A DNA stretch of 64,000 nt. It comes from Oikopleura dioica. Its lineage: Eukaryota; Chordata; Appendicularia; Copelata; Oikopleuridae. The stretch spans positions 11,602,501 through 11,666,500 of the forward strand of contig OU015568.1 in the NCBI GenBank assembly GCA_907165135.1. The letters are read 5' to 3'. The position numbers and the translations under genes were made by a program. Numbering within the stretch: the first letter of the stretch is position 1; the number at the start of each line of letters is the position of its first letter. This document shows, in pieces, positions 1-11,594 of the stretch. The notes below the pieces were generated by a model. It worked only from the letters and a program-made list of their open reading frames with translations, was not told the origin of the DNA and did no database searches.

Positions 1-301
1 CGGATAAACGTGCACGGAGGAGATAAAATATTCCTTCCCCGTTTGCACAACACCATGTTTCATCGACTGTCTTTCAGACATTTGAATAGTAACTCTACCT
101 CTGCAATTGTTTTTAATCATTTGCGTTTCCTAAACAGGTGTTGAAAAATATGAAACACCTGATAAGAAACCAGACGATGCGAAAAATTGTGAACCATCGA
201 CAAATCTCGCAGCCAAAAAGTGTCAAACTTTGCTGAATTCTAGTGACTGCCTTGCGTATCCAGAATATATCTCCTGTCATAACTACCCGATCTCCCTTTA
301 G
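1..301 (+). CDS. 3' end of an unknown Cys-containing protein (5' part outside the window)
   Basis: Two exons can be joined: 1-88 and 138-301, separated by a 49-bp GT-AG intron (89-137). The join keeps one frame through to a TAG at 299-301. The readable C-terminus has four regularly spaced cysteines in about 35 residues (C-EPSTNLAAKK-C, then C-LAYPEYIS-C), a pattern common in small extracellular or disulfide-stabilised domains. I do not recognise the family. Upstream exons lie beyond the window edge, so start and length are unknown. The gene converges on the minus-strand CAMSAP gene, whose stop is at 922. Confidence 0.5.
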
Positions 302-921
302 AATAAATCTCATGGTATGAGACCTGCTAATCGTATTGCTATACGACTTGTTGTGCTTTCATTTGATCATCATTTGACAATCAAAAACGCCGTACTTAGT
401 TGACTTTGTTTATTGTTTATAACATGTACAGAAATAAAAATAAAAACCACGCCGACTTGTAGAATAAAAATATGTGAAGCTAAAACGTAAAAAAGGGAAA
501 ATAAAAAACACACTCGGCAGTGAAACTAAAACTGAGAAGAGTAATGAAGCAACTGTGAAGAGGCTCCAGGGTTTAACACCAGTTCTCAAGTTGTAATGAT
601 TTAGTATTGGTTTTAGCGAACGTTTTTGGTGGTGAGTGAACTTAGTGAAGCCTTCGTCAGGGGATCGTGAACATAACTTTGTGAGTTGTTTCGATAGAAA
701 AAAATTGAAACTGTAAGTTTTCAAATGTATCGATTTCGTACTTTATCGTTTCATTTTTTAAGATGGAATGTGTGAAAAAACAAGAAGCTAAATATGGTAG
801 GTACAAAAGGTAATTCAAAATGTACGGTTACTTTTCGTGTATCTGTAAAAAGTGAGTAAAAATTAAACCGGAACGGTGAAGCTTATTATTTCGATATCGT
901 CTGATAAGAGGAACAAAAGCT
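302..921. other. Convergent intergenic region, no gene seen
   Basis: This gap lies between two converging stop codons. A minus-strand open frame at 410-724 is rich in F, S and Y, has no splice partners and looks like chance. The stretch probably holds the two 3' untranslated regions. Confidence 0.4.
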
Positions 922-3254
922 CTAGTGAAGCTTAGAAGGCACCGTACGTGGTCGTTTGCTAAGCCAGCAATTCGGATTGAGACGAAAACCGTCAATTGCC
1001 GGGCTCAACGTCTTGCCATCCACGAGTTGGAAATTTTTCGCACCGCTGTTGAATTTTAGAAGCTCGGAGATCATCGTTTCTGTCACTTCTAAAGCAAACT
1101 CATTATTTTCTACTCATTTTGTTGAAACGAACCTTTGGGACCTGTGCCATGAATTTTCGATATCCTCATAAGCTCGTCGACTTGGTGGACTTCGTAAAGA
1201 CCGCGGTAGGCTTTTTCTTTGTAAAGCGCCATGTAGTGATTTGCGCCAGAGTTATTCATTGAGTCCAGTGCTTTCAGGCGCTCGTTTTTATTCACCTGGA
1301 TTTATGTTGAGCTAATCGAGATATAATTAAGCCCTACCGGTCCAGGAAGCGCGTGAAACTTGAGCGCCATTTCCATCAGTTGTTTGTTTGATTTGGTTGT
1401 TGGCTCCTTGAAAACTCGTGTGGTAGTAATCTGCGAGACGCAGCTAGAATTAAATGATTATCTACCGAAGTCGATTGCGTTTTTGGTTCGATTAGTAAGT
1501 TTTAGTTTCGACAGATAAACATGCGGTTAATCGTTTGTTTTATGAAAAAATGTTGAATTTCATAAGATATTCCAGGGTTTTCGACTGTTAGGCTTGCACA
1601 ACGTGTGTTTTATGGGTTATCTTTATAAGGGTCGCCAATTTTACTACGATGATAAGCACGTTAGTACGACAAGATACACTTAACACGTACATATTATCTG
1701 ATGATAAGGCCTGGGAGTGAAGGCTACTCCAGCCGCTACAAGAACTAAGAGTACAGAACTAGGAGTAAAAGATAAGAAGTTAATTCTACCTCATCGTATC
1801 CCAGTTTGTCGTAGATCGACCATCATAAAGCGTTGTGCTTTTGCTTCGAGACATTCTCGATGGCGATTCGCTCAAGTTTACGGCGCTACCGTAACGCTAG
1901 AAAGGACGTTATTTTCAATACAATCGACTGCGCAAAATCGAGCTGATAAATGAGCAAAGACGTTAATGGGGGATAAGTGACAACCTTTCTCAATATTTCT
2001 GATTCAAAATCTTTCTTGGTAAAGCTCTAAAAATACCAATTAAGAAAATCACTTTCCCCAAACTTACTTTATTGATCGATGGAGATTTTGATGTAGGACT
2101 TGGAATTCCTTTTTTCGCCTTGTGATTTTCAAGAATAATTTTTCTTCGCTCGCTTTCATGCTGCTTGGATTCGTTTTTCAGCTCATCCTGAACGATGTTT
2201 TAGAACAAACTCTAGCGCGTTTCACCAAAGATTTCAGTATTAGAATACACTTATCACCGCATACAAGTCTCCGCGTAATAATATTAACCTTTTTGAGAGA
2301 CCTCTTACTACAGGTAGTTGGATATTTAATAATTTTCGCCTGAACCGGCGACCTTCTGGTTACCGATGAAGCTCTCGCCTTTTTTGGTGGAGTTTTAGTA
2401 ACAGCTGTTTTGGCGCTTTTTTCTTCCGACTTTTTGCGGATCGCTTCGATTTTCATTTTACTAACCTCTGCGGCTCGTCTTCGCACTTCAAGTCGTTTCT
2501 GTTCTTCTCGCTGAAATCGCTTCTTGCGGATTTCTTGCTCTCGCTCAAGCTGCTTCATCGCAAAGGTATCTCGTTGCTTCGACGATAGTGTCTTCTTGTC
2601 TTTAGTCGGCGAAAGGGGTATTTCAAAAGCTGCGCCTTTTAGCTGATCCTAAAGAAAGAAGGATAAGACCGTTATTGTTTATCGAGGAGGAACTACCGGA
2701 GGCCTGTTTTCGTCTTGCTCGATTCCATCGGAACTTGGACTTCTGTTTGTTATGCTCGAAAGATTAGTCGAATCTCCTGTTCCGTCAACATGGATCGTAT
2801 GCGGTCGCGTTTTTGACGAGCAGAAGTCGCGCGCAGATTTGGCTTTGGCTTCGTTTTTGCTGGTGGTGTTATCTACGAATGGATGAGTCCCTTTAAAACT
2901 ACTGCTGCTTACTGGAATTTCAAAAGCTGTATTAGGTTGTTTGACATCTTGCGTATCCTTGGCGATGATAACCGGCGAACTTGATTGTGTCCATTTCGCC
3001 CTTGTACTTTTCAAACTTTCTTTATCAGGAGTTACTTCAGCACTTCCATTCAGGGATTTATAAAGGATGCTTTGATGCTCTTCAAGCGAGTAAGTTTCTG
3101 ATTCTAGCGCAGGTTTCTCTTCTTGGCCTCGATGTAAGACTGGGACGAACTTTCTGTCTTTCGACTTTTCGTCTTTTTGTGGCAATTTATCGACGGCGAT
3201 TTGAAGTCTTTCGGATAACTCGGTCACTTCTTTTACGAACCAATCGAGATCCAT
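922..3254 (-). CDS. CAMSAP: CAMSAP/patronin-like microtubule minus-end protein, CKK half only
   Basis: Eight exons (3254-2697, 2648-2289, 2187-2068, 2026-1985, 1896-1790, 1443-1338, 1295-1133, 1088-922) sum to 1,623 nt, or 540 aa. The last three encode a full CKK domain. Recognisable pieces are FKEPTTKSNK before the domain, GANHYMALYKE, the signature GTGPK followed by a helix, and a C-terminal KRPRTVP tail. All match the CAMSAP family, whose CKK domain binds microtubule minus ends. The middle is charged: a Lys/Arg/Glu-rich helix (MKQLEREQEIRKKRF) and Ser/Thr-rich linkers. The first exon starts ATG immediately after an AG (TTCAG|ATG), as at a trans-splice acceptor. No calponin-homology domain is encoded here or in the 2.4 kb upstream, unlike canonical CAMSAPs. 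The exon 2 donor is the least certain junction: I chose AAAAAG|GTTAAT because it is in phase. Confidence 0.85.
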
Positions 3255-3449
3255 CTGAATTATAAGAATTTATTGATGATTTTGAATGAAATGTTGGGTC
3301 AGATTTGCTTTGCTACAGAAGTACGTTAGGAAAGAAAATGATAAATTGCACTTGATACAGAAATTTTGCGACAGAAGATAGCACAAAAGCGGAGATAGTA
3401 GACAGAGTTCTTTGCGGTAAGAAATTATGCATATTGATTTAGTTTACAT

Positions 3450-4806
3450 TAGGGTCGGAAATTTCAGGGCCATGATCACGGTAGGCGCCGATATTTTTTT
3501 GGGTGAACCTATGGGAGGTACTCTTCCAGAAAATGCACATGGCCCTCGCTTAACCCAACATCGACAAGCAAAATTTAACCTGTTTTTGAAAATGGCCTTT
3601 TTACACAAAATTTATGTATTTTTACTATTAATTCCCCTTTTTTAAGCGTAAAAAATCAGAAATTTTTTTCAAAAATATATTTTTAACCCATAATCGGCGG
3701 TAAAAATTAAACCTATTTTTGGAAAAATTGTTATAATTCGCGAAAATCATGTTTTTATTGTTAAAACTTATAATTTATGCGGGCCGTCTCAGCCCCGTTC
3801 CTTGATTTTTGAATTTAAGGGGCTTGACGGCCCTTCGGGCCGTCTCAGCCCCGTTCCTTGATTTTTGAATTTAAGGGCTTGACGGCCCTTCGGGCCGTCT
3901 CAGCCCCGTTCCTTGATTTTTGAATTTAGGGCTTGACGGCCCTTCGGGCCGTCTCAGCCCCGTTCCTTGATTTTTGAATTTAAGGGGCTTGACGGCCCTT
4001 CGGGCCGTCTCAGCCCCGTTCCTTGATTTTTGAATTTAGGGGCTTGACGGCCCTTCGGGCCGTCTCAGCCCCGTTCCTTGATTTTTGAATTTAAGGGGCT
4101 TGACGGCCCTTCGGGCCGTCTCAGCCCCGTTCCTTGATTTTTGAATTTAAGGGGCTTGACGGCCCTTCGGGCCGTCTCAGCCCCGTTCCTTGATTTTTGA
4201 ATTTAAGGGGCTTGACAAAGGCTTGGATTTCTGAGTTGATCAATCTCAGTTTTGTCCCCAGCCCCACCCACATCCATCATTATAAAAATTTAATTTATGC
4301 TAGCTTTTAGCTTTATTATGGTTCTGATTTCAGGATTTATTTTTTCGAGAGTTTCTTTCAATTCTTTGATTTATATTCCCATGAACTCGCGGGGTCAATT
4401 TTATTGAAATTAGAATAAATATTACTGATATTTTTGCCTGTGAAAGGGCGTTTATTTCTTATATTGATTTGTTATGGATAATAATGCATTTTTTATTATA
4501 AATATATCATTTTTTTAAAGAAAAAATTTTTTTTTCGAAAATCCGTTAATTTTCCCCTGTCGAAAATAGGTTAATTATTATTTTTGATTTTATTTATTTG
4601 ATTTTACACGCATAAAATACTTTTAAAAATAATCTTAATAGATAATTTTAATGAAAAAAGCTATTTTCAAAAACAGGTTAAATTTTGCTTGTCGATGTTG
4701 GGTTAAGGGAGGGCCATGTGTATTTTCTGGAAGAGTACATCCCATTGGTTCACCCAAAAAAATATCGGCACCTACCGTGATCATGGCCCGGAAATTTCCG
4801 ACCCTA
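3450..4806. mobile_element. hAT-like non-autonomous foldback MITE with 8-bp target duplication
   Basis: The element has terminal inverted repeats of about 160 bp, starting TAGGGTCGGAAATTTC at the left and ending GAAATTTCCGACCCTA at the right. It is flanked by a perfect 8-bp direct repeat GTTTACAT (3442-3449 and 4807-4814). An 8-bp duplication and a YAGGG terminus are typical of the hAT superfamily. There is no transposase frame. The interior is AT-rich around a GC-rich tandem array (3780-4216). It lies about 195 bp upstream of the first CAMSAP exon. Confidence 0.85.
3780..4216. repeat. Tandem array of a 55-57-bp unit inside the MITE
   Basis: About eight near-identical copies of a unit carry the palindrome CGGCCCTTCGGGCCG followed by TCTCAGCCCCGTTCC, then an AT-rich tail that ends in GGGGCTTGA. 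Copies differ mainly in the number of Gs in the GGGG run. The palindrome could form a stable hairpin in each unit. A single copy of the same unit occurs inverted at about 56090-56150, inside another MITE. Confidence 0.9.
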
Positions 4807-4814
4807 GTTTACAT

Positions 4815-5647
4815 AAATAGAAAAAATGGGATGAGAAATCCGTGACTTCACCGTGTTTTAGCATGCTGCTGATGAATTACGAGGAAAAAAAAAGAAACAC
4901 TCGGATTAAAAGTGAGGTAAAAATAAGTGGCATCCGAGTGGAGTACGAACGGTTTTTGGGAGTAAGCGGGGTTACTGTATATCCATTTTTGTCAACAAAA
5001 ATGAATGCCCAAAAATATTGTTGAATACGAAATTTAGAGGTAAGGAGATAAATTTCCTATTCAACAAGAAATTGGATGGGTAAGTTAGTTAAAAAAGGGA
5101 TAAGATCAATCATAAAATAAATTGAACTTGGAAGAAAGCAACGGATTTTCTGTAATTTTCAGTAATTGATGAAATAGGCTACGTTAGGCTATCATGGTGG
5201 TACTCGAGCAAGAACTCGAGAAATGAGAGCTTGCTCTGTGTTAGGTAAAGTGGTTGGAAGTTTTTTTGTTAAATATAATAATAATTAATTAGTTAACTAG
5301 GAAGGTAAGGACGTTAGAAGCTGGATTTTTCGCGGGCTTTTTTCTCCTTCTCACGAATCTTCTCTTTCAAGGTTCGCTTTTCAGTTGTTATATACATGCA
5401 TGTCAGTAGCAGTTAGTTTTTTGCTTATCTACATTTGTTATCCGTTCACAAATGTTCTTGAGGTGTTTTAGTAATTGTTCTAAATTTCTCTAGAAAGTAT
5501 AGTCGGCCTCCGACTTGACGCCCGGAATCAGCTAGCCCATATTAGAAGCTTCCGCATATCTCAAAAGCCAAGCGCCGCCTAAGGCCACACTCATGAATAC
5601 GTGCTGATTAAGGCCGCTGGACTAATAACTAGTTAGCTACTGTAGAG
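4815..5647. other. Intergenic, with one possible alternative terminal exon
   Basis: There are no long coding frames on either strand and no trace of a CAMSAP N-terminal domain. One short minus-strand piece, 5376-5314, follows an AG and reads RTLKEKIREKEKKAREKSSF then stop. Its Lys/Glu-rich composition resembles the gene at 5648-8772, so it may be an alternative last exon of that gene. The rest is AT-rich and unassigned. Confidence 0.35.
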
Positions 5648-8600
5648 TTAGAATTTGTAGTTTGGCATATGAACAATGACTGTTGTTTTATAAATGTGTT
5701 TAGGGGTTGAGTTCACTATATAACCAGCCTTGATAACGGAGTCTTGGTGGCCAGTAGACAGGTCGATATGTTCAGTGTGGGTAATGCCGTCCGCAGAGAT
5801 CTTCGAACGGGACTGAATTGAATATGATGAAAATGATTCTAGAGAGCTAGAAGGGCTTACTTTGGATCTACTCCTCGAGCGGGTCTTTAGCACTTCAGTT
5901 TTGACAATTTCCTTTTGCACCTTTCCATTTTGATCGACAAACTGCCTCTCGGTCACATTTTCCTCGATATACTTTTCCGGCAAGTCAGAGTCCTCAGAGT
6001 TGTCGGAAATTCTAGCGTCTCCGCCATCGTCAGCTTTCTTTTTGAGAGTCTCTTTCTCTGCCTTTTTCTGTTGCTTGAGTTTCTTCTTGAGCTCTTTTTG
6101 ACGCTCTCGCATCTCTCGCTGGAGCTCATTGAAATCTCGGTAACCCTTAATTTTCGTGTCACTCTGGGCGGCTTTGGGAGGATCAGGTGTTGTTTTCCCC
6201 TCGCTTTTCGTGGTTGATTTTCGCGGTTTAGCGGACGAGGAGGAAGTGGAGGACTTTTTCTTTTCTTCTGTTTTCTTTTTGGATTCTGGGACAGCTGTTT
6301 TTGCAGTTTTCGGGACTATTTCCTTTGACTTCTCTGGCTCGGACTTCGGCGGTTTGGAGATCTTTTCTGGCTCCACTCTTGGTATTTTGTTGTTGTTGTT
6401 ATCGACTGATGCTTCCTCAACTAGAAAACAAATATTAGATAAAAGATAATGGGATGTTTTTACCTTTGGCAGGTTTTTTCTTCTTTTTCTTCCTCTTGAT
6501 AGTTCCCGCAATAGCCGACTCGTTCAGAATCGCCGATTTCGATTTTACCGTCATTTCCGCTGCTTCACGTGGTAAATTATCGTCGCTACTGTCATCTGGA
6601 ATGGCTCTGGCACGGGCGTCCTTGACTCTCTTCTTTCTCGTAGCAGTTTTGGTCGGAATCGATTCTACAGATTGATGTTGGATGTCAGGTTCGGAGCCAA
6701 GCTTCATGTCGCTAATGATTGTCGCTAAAAATAGCGAGCTTTATATTTTTAGAATTTTGGAAGCATTACCACATCTAAGCTAGTATATTGCCATAACAAA
6801 TCAAATTTGTTACGGCAGAGGGGTACTTAGGAATATAAACCGCGTGTTTTGAATATTGAATATTGTAAATCAGATTAATTTTAAACATCTTCGGAAAAAC
6901 TCGTTTTGAAAACATCGTTATTTACCTTGAGCGGCGCTTTTCGATCGTAAATCATTGTCACGTCCAGCGAGTAAATTGAGATGAGGTTGAGAAGACGAAA
7001 GACCTTGCGGAGTTGGACTTGACCTTGGCAGATTTCTACATGCAATAAATAGAAAACGCAAGGAATGAATTATTGCTTACTCATATAGATGTTTTCGCTT
7101 TTCATAATCATCGTTGAGTTTTTGCTCGTCAGATTGTTCATCTGGCGCTTCAGGCTGCTGATTCATATGTTGCTGGACCCATTCTTCTGTTCTCGGCTTC
7201 GGACTTGGCTGCCTCTTTGCTCCGCGGCTTTTGATGCCGCTCAACAGTCCCCCACCAAAGGAGGCTGATTTCATCGACGAGTCAGAGTGCGCCGAAGAGT
7301 TGCCTTTTTCTAACAAGTCTTTTTTCTCGCGCTCCCGATCGGCTTTCTGGAGCTCAGCTTCTTGCGTGGCGTAGCGCTCATTCAGCGCCTGAATTATTCA
7401 AAATTTCAGTTGGGGAGTTTCAACGCGTCTTTTAAATAATTAATTTGCTTTCAGAGGTTCTTGTTTGGTTCTTGATTCGGCTGAGTTACCTGAACATGAG
7501 GACTCGTGACTTTGGCTGTGATGACGACTGGCTTTTTCCCTTCGGTAGTTCCTTCTGGCTTGCTTAAAAGTTTGTCAGCGATTTCGTTTGATATTTGCGT
7601 TGTTCCTGGTGGAAGTTCTGGGTCTGCGGGATCGATAGGCTAAAATCGGCATGAGATAAAAGAATGAAAGACTGAGGTCTACCTTGAGACGATTATCAAC
7701 ATCGCGATAATTAACATCGACTCTTTTCGAAATAGGCTTTTGCGTGCCGTTTTCAAGCACTTTACTGGCAGAGGATGATTTGATTGCTGATGAGCTGGAA
7801 GTGGATTTTTTCTTAGGTTTGATCTCTTTTGGCTTGATGCCCGTCAAGGCACGGATTTGCTATGAAAAGATTTCATTCAAAAATATATATTTTCGACAAA
7901 ATATATTCGATAAAAAAAGTTACAAACAACATACTAACATAGTATGGAAGCAAATCTAGATTTTAAGAGATGTATCGCCTAACGGTTATTCCAGTAATCA
8001 CCTGTAGTTGCGCTGGATTGAGGGTGTTCGAAGGCACGGAGGATTTTTCACTCGATGAAATGCTTATTGTCGACTGATTATTTTGATTGAAGTTGTTTAG
8101 CGCTTCTAAGTTTGTCGTCAGCGTCGGGCTCACAACTGGCTCACGCGGCTTTGGCCTATGAATGGGGCTTTTCCAAGCGCTTTCAGTGACAGTGTGCGAT
8201 CTCGTGACAGTCACTTCTGACTGTGGCTTAGGCTCGAGTATGGAGGACTTTTCAGCTGCTGGCTTGGCGAATGAACTCGTGAAGTTACTCGATTCAAAAT
8301 CAATTGTGAGGCCTTTCGTTCCTGAAAAGTTGCAAATTCGAGAAGAAGGAACGTGATTCGTCTAACCTTCGACGACCTCTTTTAAAAACGAAATGGAATC
8401 GTTACGCTTGACCTCTGGAATCGGAGATGGAGGCTCAGACTTGACGTAGTTGAGTTTTTCTGCTTGGTCATCTTAAAAGAATAATTTGAGAAGCTACTAA
8501 TCAAATTAGACTTTGAAACCTTCCAAAGAGGAAAACGCGCTGAGTTTTGACGAATCTTCTTCAATCGGCGGTTTTGGCGTTACCAATTCATCCGCATATT

Positions 8601-8772
8601 TCCGCAACTTATTGAGCAATACTCGTTCTTGAATCAGCTGCGGCCGCATGAAAATATCTCTCCTGTCGTGTTCTTTGAAGCCTTTCCTAGAGTCCAGATC
8701 AGTCTCTAATCCCAACTGTCTACTTGACCTTGGCGGCCTTGGCGTGCCAGGAGGTTTTAAAAATTTAAACAT
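5648..8772 (-). CDS. Unrecognised, largely disordered Ser/Lys/Pro-rich protein
   Basis: Nine exons (8772-8520, 8471-8367, 8321-8002, 7859-7683, 7639-7490, 7388-7081, 7035-6926, 6724-6464, 6420-5648) sum to 2,457 nt, or 818 aa. All introns are GT-AG. The N-terminus (MFKFLKPPGTPRPPRSSRQL) and most of the chain are low-complexity. Features are a central NYRDVDNRLK/PGTTQISNEIADKL stretch, poly-Ser and poly-Lys tracts, and a strongly charged predicted coiled coil near residues 620-670 (NELQREMRERQKELKKKL). In the last exon a strong donor (AAA|GTAAGC) and acceptor (TTCAG|TCC) bound a 48-nt in-frame segment that may be an intron, giving 802 aa. A cytoskeletal or scaffold role is only a guess. The start was taken at the first in-frame ATG. 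It may share a transcription unit with NIBAN, 187 bp upstream. Confidence 0.65.
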
Positions 8773-8959
8773 GGTTATCAAAATATATTTTCAGCTCCAA
8801 TTTATCTCGAAAACGAAGGGATTAAGCTTGGCTTTGATGGAGAAAGGCGCGAATTTGTCAGAATGAATTGAATAATAGGATTAATTAAAGGCCGCAGGGG
8901 TCAAAACCGAAGTCGGCCAATTTTGGTTGAAGGAGATTTTAATTCCCACGAAATAGAAT

Positions 8960-10550
8960 CTAGCTGTTATTTTCTTCTTTTGAACTCATTCCTGCTGGTA
9001 CTGGCTCAACTGGAGGTAGTCTCTGTCGGCCCTCATTGAGAAGCCATTTTGCAAGAAGCATCCTTTTTAGTTCTTCCTTATCAAACTCGAATTTTTCCAG
9101 CACCTTTTCTTCGATCTTCGTGACTTCGTCCGGAACGAGTCGGCCGTTGTTTCTCATTGATCCTTCTGAGACGAGATTTTCAAAAGTCCAAACAAGCGAG
9201 TCAAGAAGTTCTTGGCAGTGAATATAGGCCGAGGCCGCTGCTGGCCGGGGAAGACGCACCAGTGATTTCAACAATGGGCGGAGCTTGAGAGGATCTCTCG
9301 AGAGCGGGTCCATCGAGCGAAGGAACCAGATATCCACGTGGTTTACATAAACTGGCTTTCGCTGGATCATCCCCTTCAGTTCTTTCACGGCGTCTTGGAA
9401 GAGCGACTGCACTGCGTTGAATCCGAGGTCGATCGAAGGACTCAAAGTACCCAAGGCTACTCCCATCGCGCCAAAGGCCTCAGAAATGTTTCCTTTTTCG
9501 TGCTCTTTGTTCAATTTGTGATTGATCAATCTTTTGAGTTCCTTGACCAGAAGAGGGCGGAGGGAACGTACTTCGACTTCCACGTCCGACTTTGATTTTT
9601 GATAAGAAGCATCGCCCGTGCCATTCATAACTACGTCCTTGGAGATGGCTTTGACTAGTTCAAATCCAGCTTCTATAGCGCGTTGCTTATCCGTGAACTT
9701 TTCAAATTTTAGTTTTTGACTCTCCCTCGCTAAAATTCCCAATTCGCCGAGTAATCGTTCGGCTACGACGTGATAGACAACGTCGATTTCATTTCCCGCC
9801 GCCACAAGATCTGGATCGCGCCACTGATGGAGCTTGCGCGTGCGTTCTACTGCTGCACCCAATGCGTGCTTTTGAATATCGTCTACTGCTTTCAACTCTG
9901 AAGTTCGCCGGATAAAATCACCTAGAATGAGGTTCCACACTTCCTTTTCCGCGGGTGTTTCTACGCCGATAAAGAGCGGTTCCATGATAGGATGCGACAA
10001 GCAGATCGTATAATCTGCTGGTGACGGTTTTTCTTTTATTTTCTCGGAAATTTCTTTCGGCGTATCTGTTTGCAACAAATACGCCGTCCGCTTGGTCCAC
10101 AGTTGCCGCCATTGCTCCGCAGCGTGGAGAATGCAGTAGCCGGACGGGCGCAAACTGTACTTGGGCTTGGCGGCGCTAGAATAATGCTCCTTCGTTTCGT
10201 AAGCTTCGAAGGAATAGTCCGGCCTGGCGACACAATAGAGTTTCTTCCATTTCTTGCCGAGCGTTGGCGCTTTTATCCAACACCACGATTCGTGAAGCGC
10301 TCGATTAAAAGACTTCCAGGTGCGTCGTTTTAGTTTCCAAGCTATGTCTGGTTCCTAGAAGGATTTAATGACACGCGTTGAATTCAACACTGACCTTAGT
10401 GGCTTCCTTTTCTTCGAGTACGGAGAGAAAGAGGGCTTGGGCCAGAGCAAGTCTGTATTCATTCGTGAGCGCTTTTACTTCTTGAGCTGCTGCCTGGCGC
10501 AAGAGTTCTTCAGTCGACGCAGAGACGAGCGACGACGCCACATCACCCAT
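8960..10550 (-). CDS. NIBAN: NIBAN (FAM129) family protein
   Basis: Two exons (10550-10395, 10354-8960) with a 40-bp intron give 1,551 nt, or 516 aa. The order matches the Niban family: N-terminal helix, a PH-like domain (KKWKKLYCVARPDYSFEAYE, with tryptophan near its end in EKEVWNLILGDF), then a long helical region ending in the conserved segment around VWTFENLVSEG and KIEEKVLEKFEFD. The family is linked to stress and translation control. The N-terminus MGDVAS fits an N-myristoylation site (Gly2, Ser6), as in animal Nibans that begin MGGS. It is about half the length of human NIBAN1 and lacks the long acidic tail. The start at 10550 is supported by that myristoylation motif. Confidence 0.85.
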
Positions 10551-10991
10551 CCCATTGACGATCGAAAGATTACGACGACCTGATGATCTAAAAACTAGAA
10601 ATCATAAAACAGTGAATTATCAGGAAAAATGGTGTCAAATTTTGGATTCCACTGAAATGGGAATGAGGATAATTGGTTCTGCTGTTCACATTCAGACCTT
10701 GCTGGTGATCAACCTTGGAGAACTGACCCAAAATCAGAAGCCAAAGAAGCGTTCACTAAATTCTGTAAGCTACAGAATATGACTCAAAATTGACCATTAA
10801 AAAGAATACGCGTGAGGAGACCAAGTATGAGACTCTTAAAAGAGTAGAAATTTACTGAAAGTAAAAGCTCATTTTTAATTGTTGCTGCCAACAACTTAAT
10901 GTCGTAATAAAGAAAATTCTTGACTTGAATTCGACTAATTGGTAACTTGAACTATCATGATTTTTTTTTATTAATGGTATTTAAGTCGAAA
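10551..10991. other. Intergenic, nothing assigned
   Basis: An open plus-strand frame at 10555-10782 has no splice partners and atypical composition. This is probably the NIBAN promoter and the 3' end of the next minus-strand gene. Confidence 0.4.
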
Positions 10992-11306
10992 TCACGATAT
11001 GCAAATTTTCTCTAATTTTTCAATTTTGTGGTTTTCTTGAGTGACTGGCAAAAATGTGGAGTGGACTTTGATTGGCCGTTTGGGCGCACTCCACTGAGCG
11101 TCGCGTGGGATAAATTCCGCAGTTTTTTGCTGCTCAAAATAGCCAGTTAGCTCCTCAGAGGTCTTATGGCTTCCAGTTAGGCATGGGATCGAATGCGCCG
11201 CGGTTTGTAAGAGAAATCCCTGTTTAGAGAGATATTTTCTTCCAAATTTCAGAAAAAATTCGGATGTTTTATGGTCTTTCATTTTCGCGAGAAAAATTGC
11301 AAACAA
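10992..11306 (-). CDS. Small hypothetical protein, 104 aa
   Basis: A single uninterrupted frame starts at 11306, or at an in-frame ATG at 11282, and runs to a TGA. The N-terminus is short, hydrophobic and basic, followed by FGRKYLSKQGFLLQTAAHSI, which would suit a mitochondrial presequence. The C-terminal half is polar with Pro and Trp (RDAQWSAPKRPIKVHSTFLP). I do not recognise a family. It is divergent from SNAPC4 with 288 bp between the start codons, so a shared bidirectional promoter is possible. Codon usage looks coding, but the evidence is limited to the open frame and its position. Confidence 0.4.
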   Translation of the reverse strand: MFAIFLAKMKDHKTSEFFLKFGRKYLSKQGFLLQTAAHSIPCLTGSHKTSEELTGYFEQQKTAEFIPRDAQWSAPKRPIKVHSTFLPVTQENHKIEKLEKICIS

Positions 11307-11594
11307 ACACGTGATTTCACATTCCTACAGTGGTTTTTGAAAATGAACCTCTTTAGCAGCTAAAGTTTAGCTAAAACAAAATTTCTCTAGAACGTCGATA
11401 ACCAGATCGATATCTAGAAACTTTTGGCCCAAAAATGGCCGCCAACTTTCAAATTTTCTACGGTTCTTCTCGAGAATCCATTTTCCATTCCAAAATCTCA
11501 TCATTTCGATTTTCATTTTAGAGAAACATTTAACTTCATTTATCGATCCTATTTACCGTAAAATTTCCGCAAAGTTCACCCCAGGCTTCAAGCC

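Noticed and set aside
410-724. 104-codon minus-strand frame
   Set aside because: F/S/Y-rich, with no start context or splice support; lies in the expected 3' UTR zone of two convergent genes.
3427-4845. Two short frames at the ends of the 3450-4806 element
   Set aside because: They are the two inverted terminal repeats read through by chance, and mirror each other in reverse complement.
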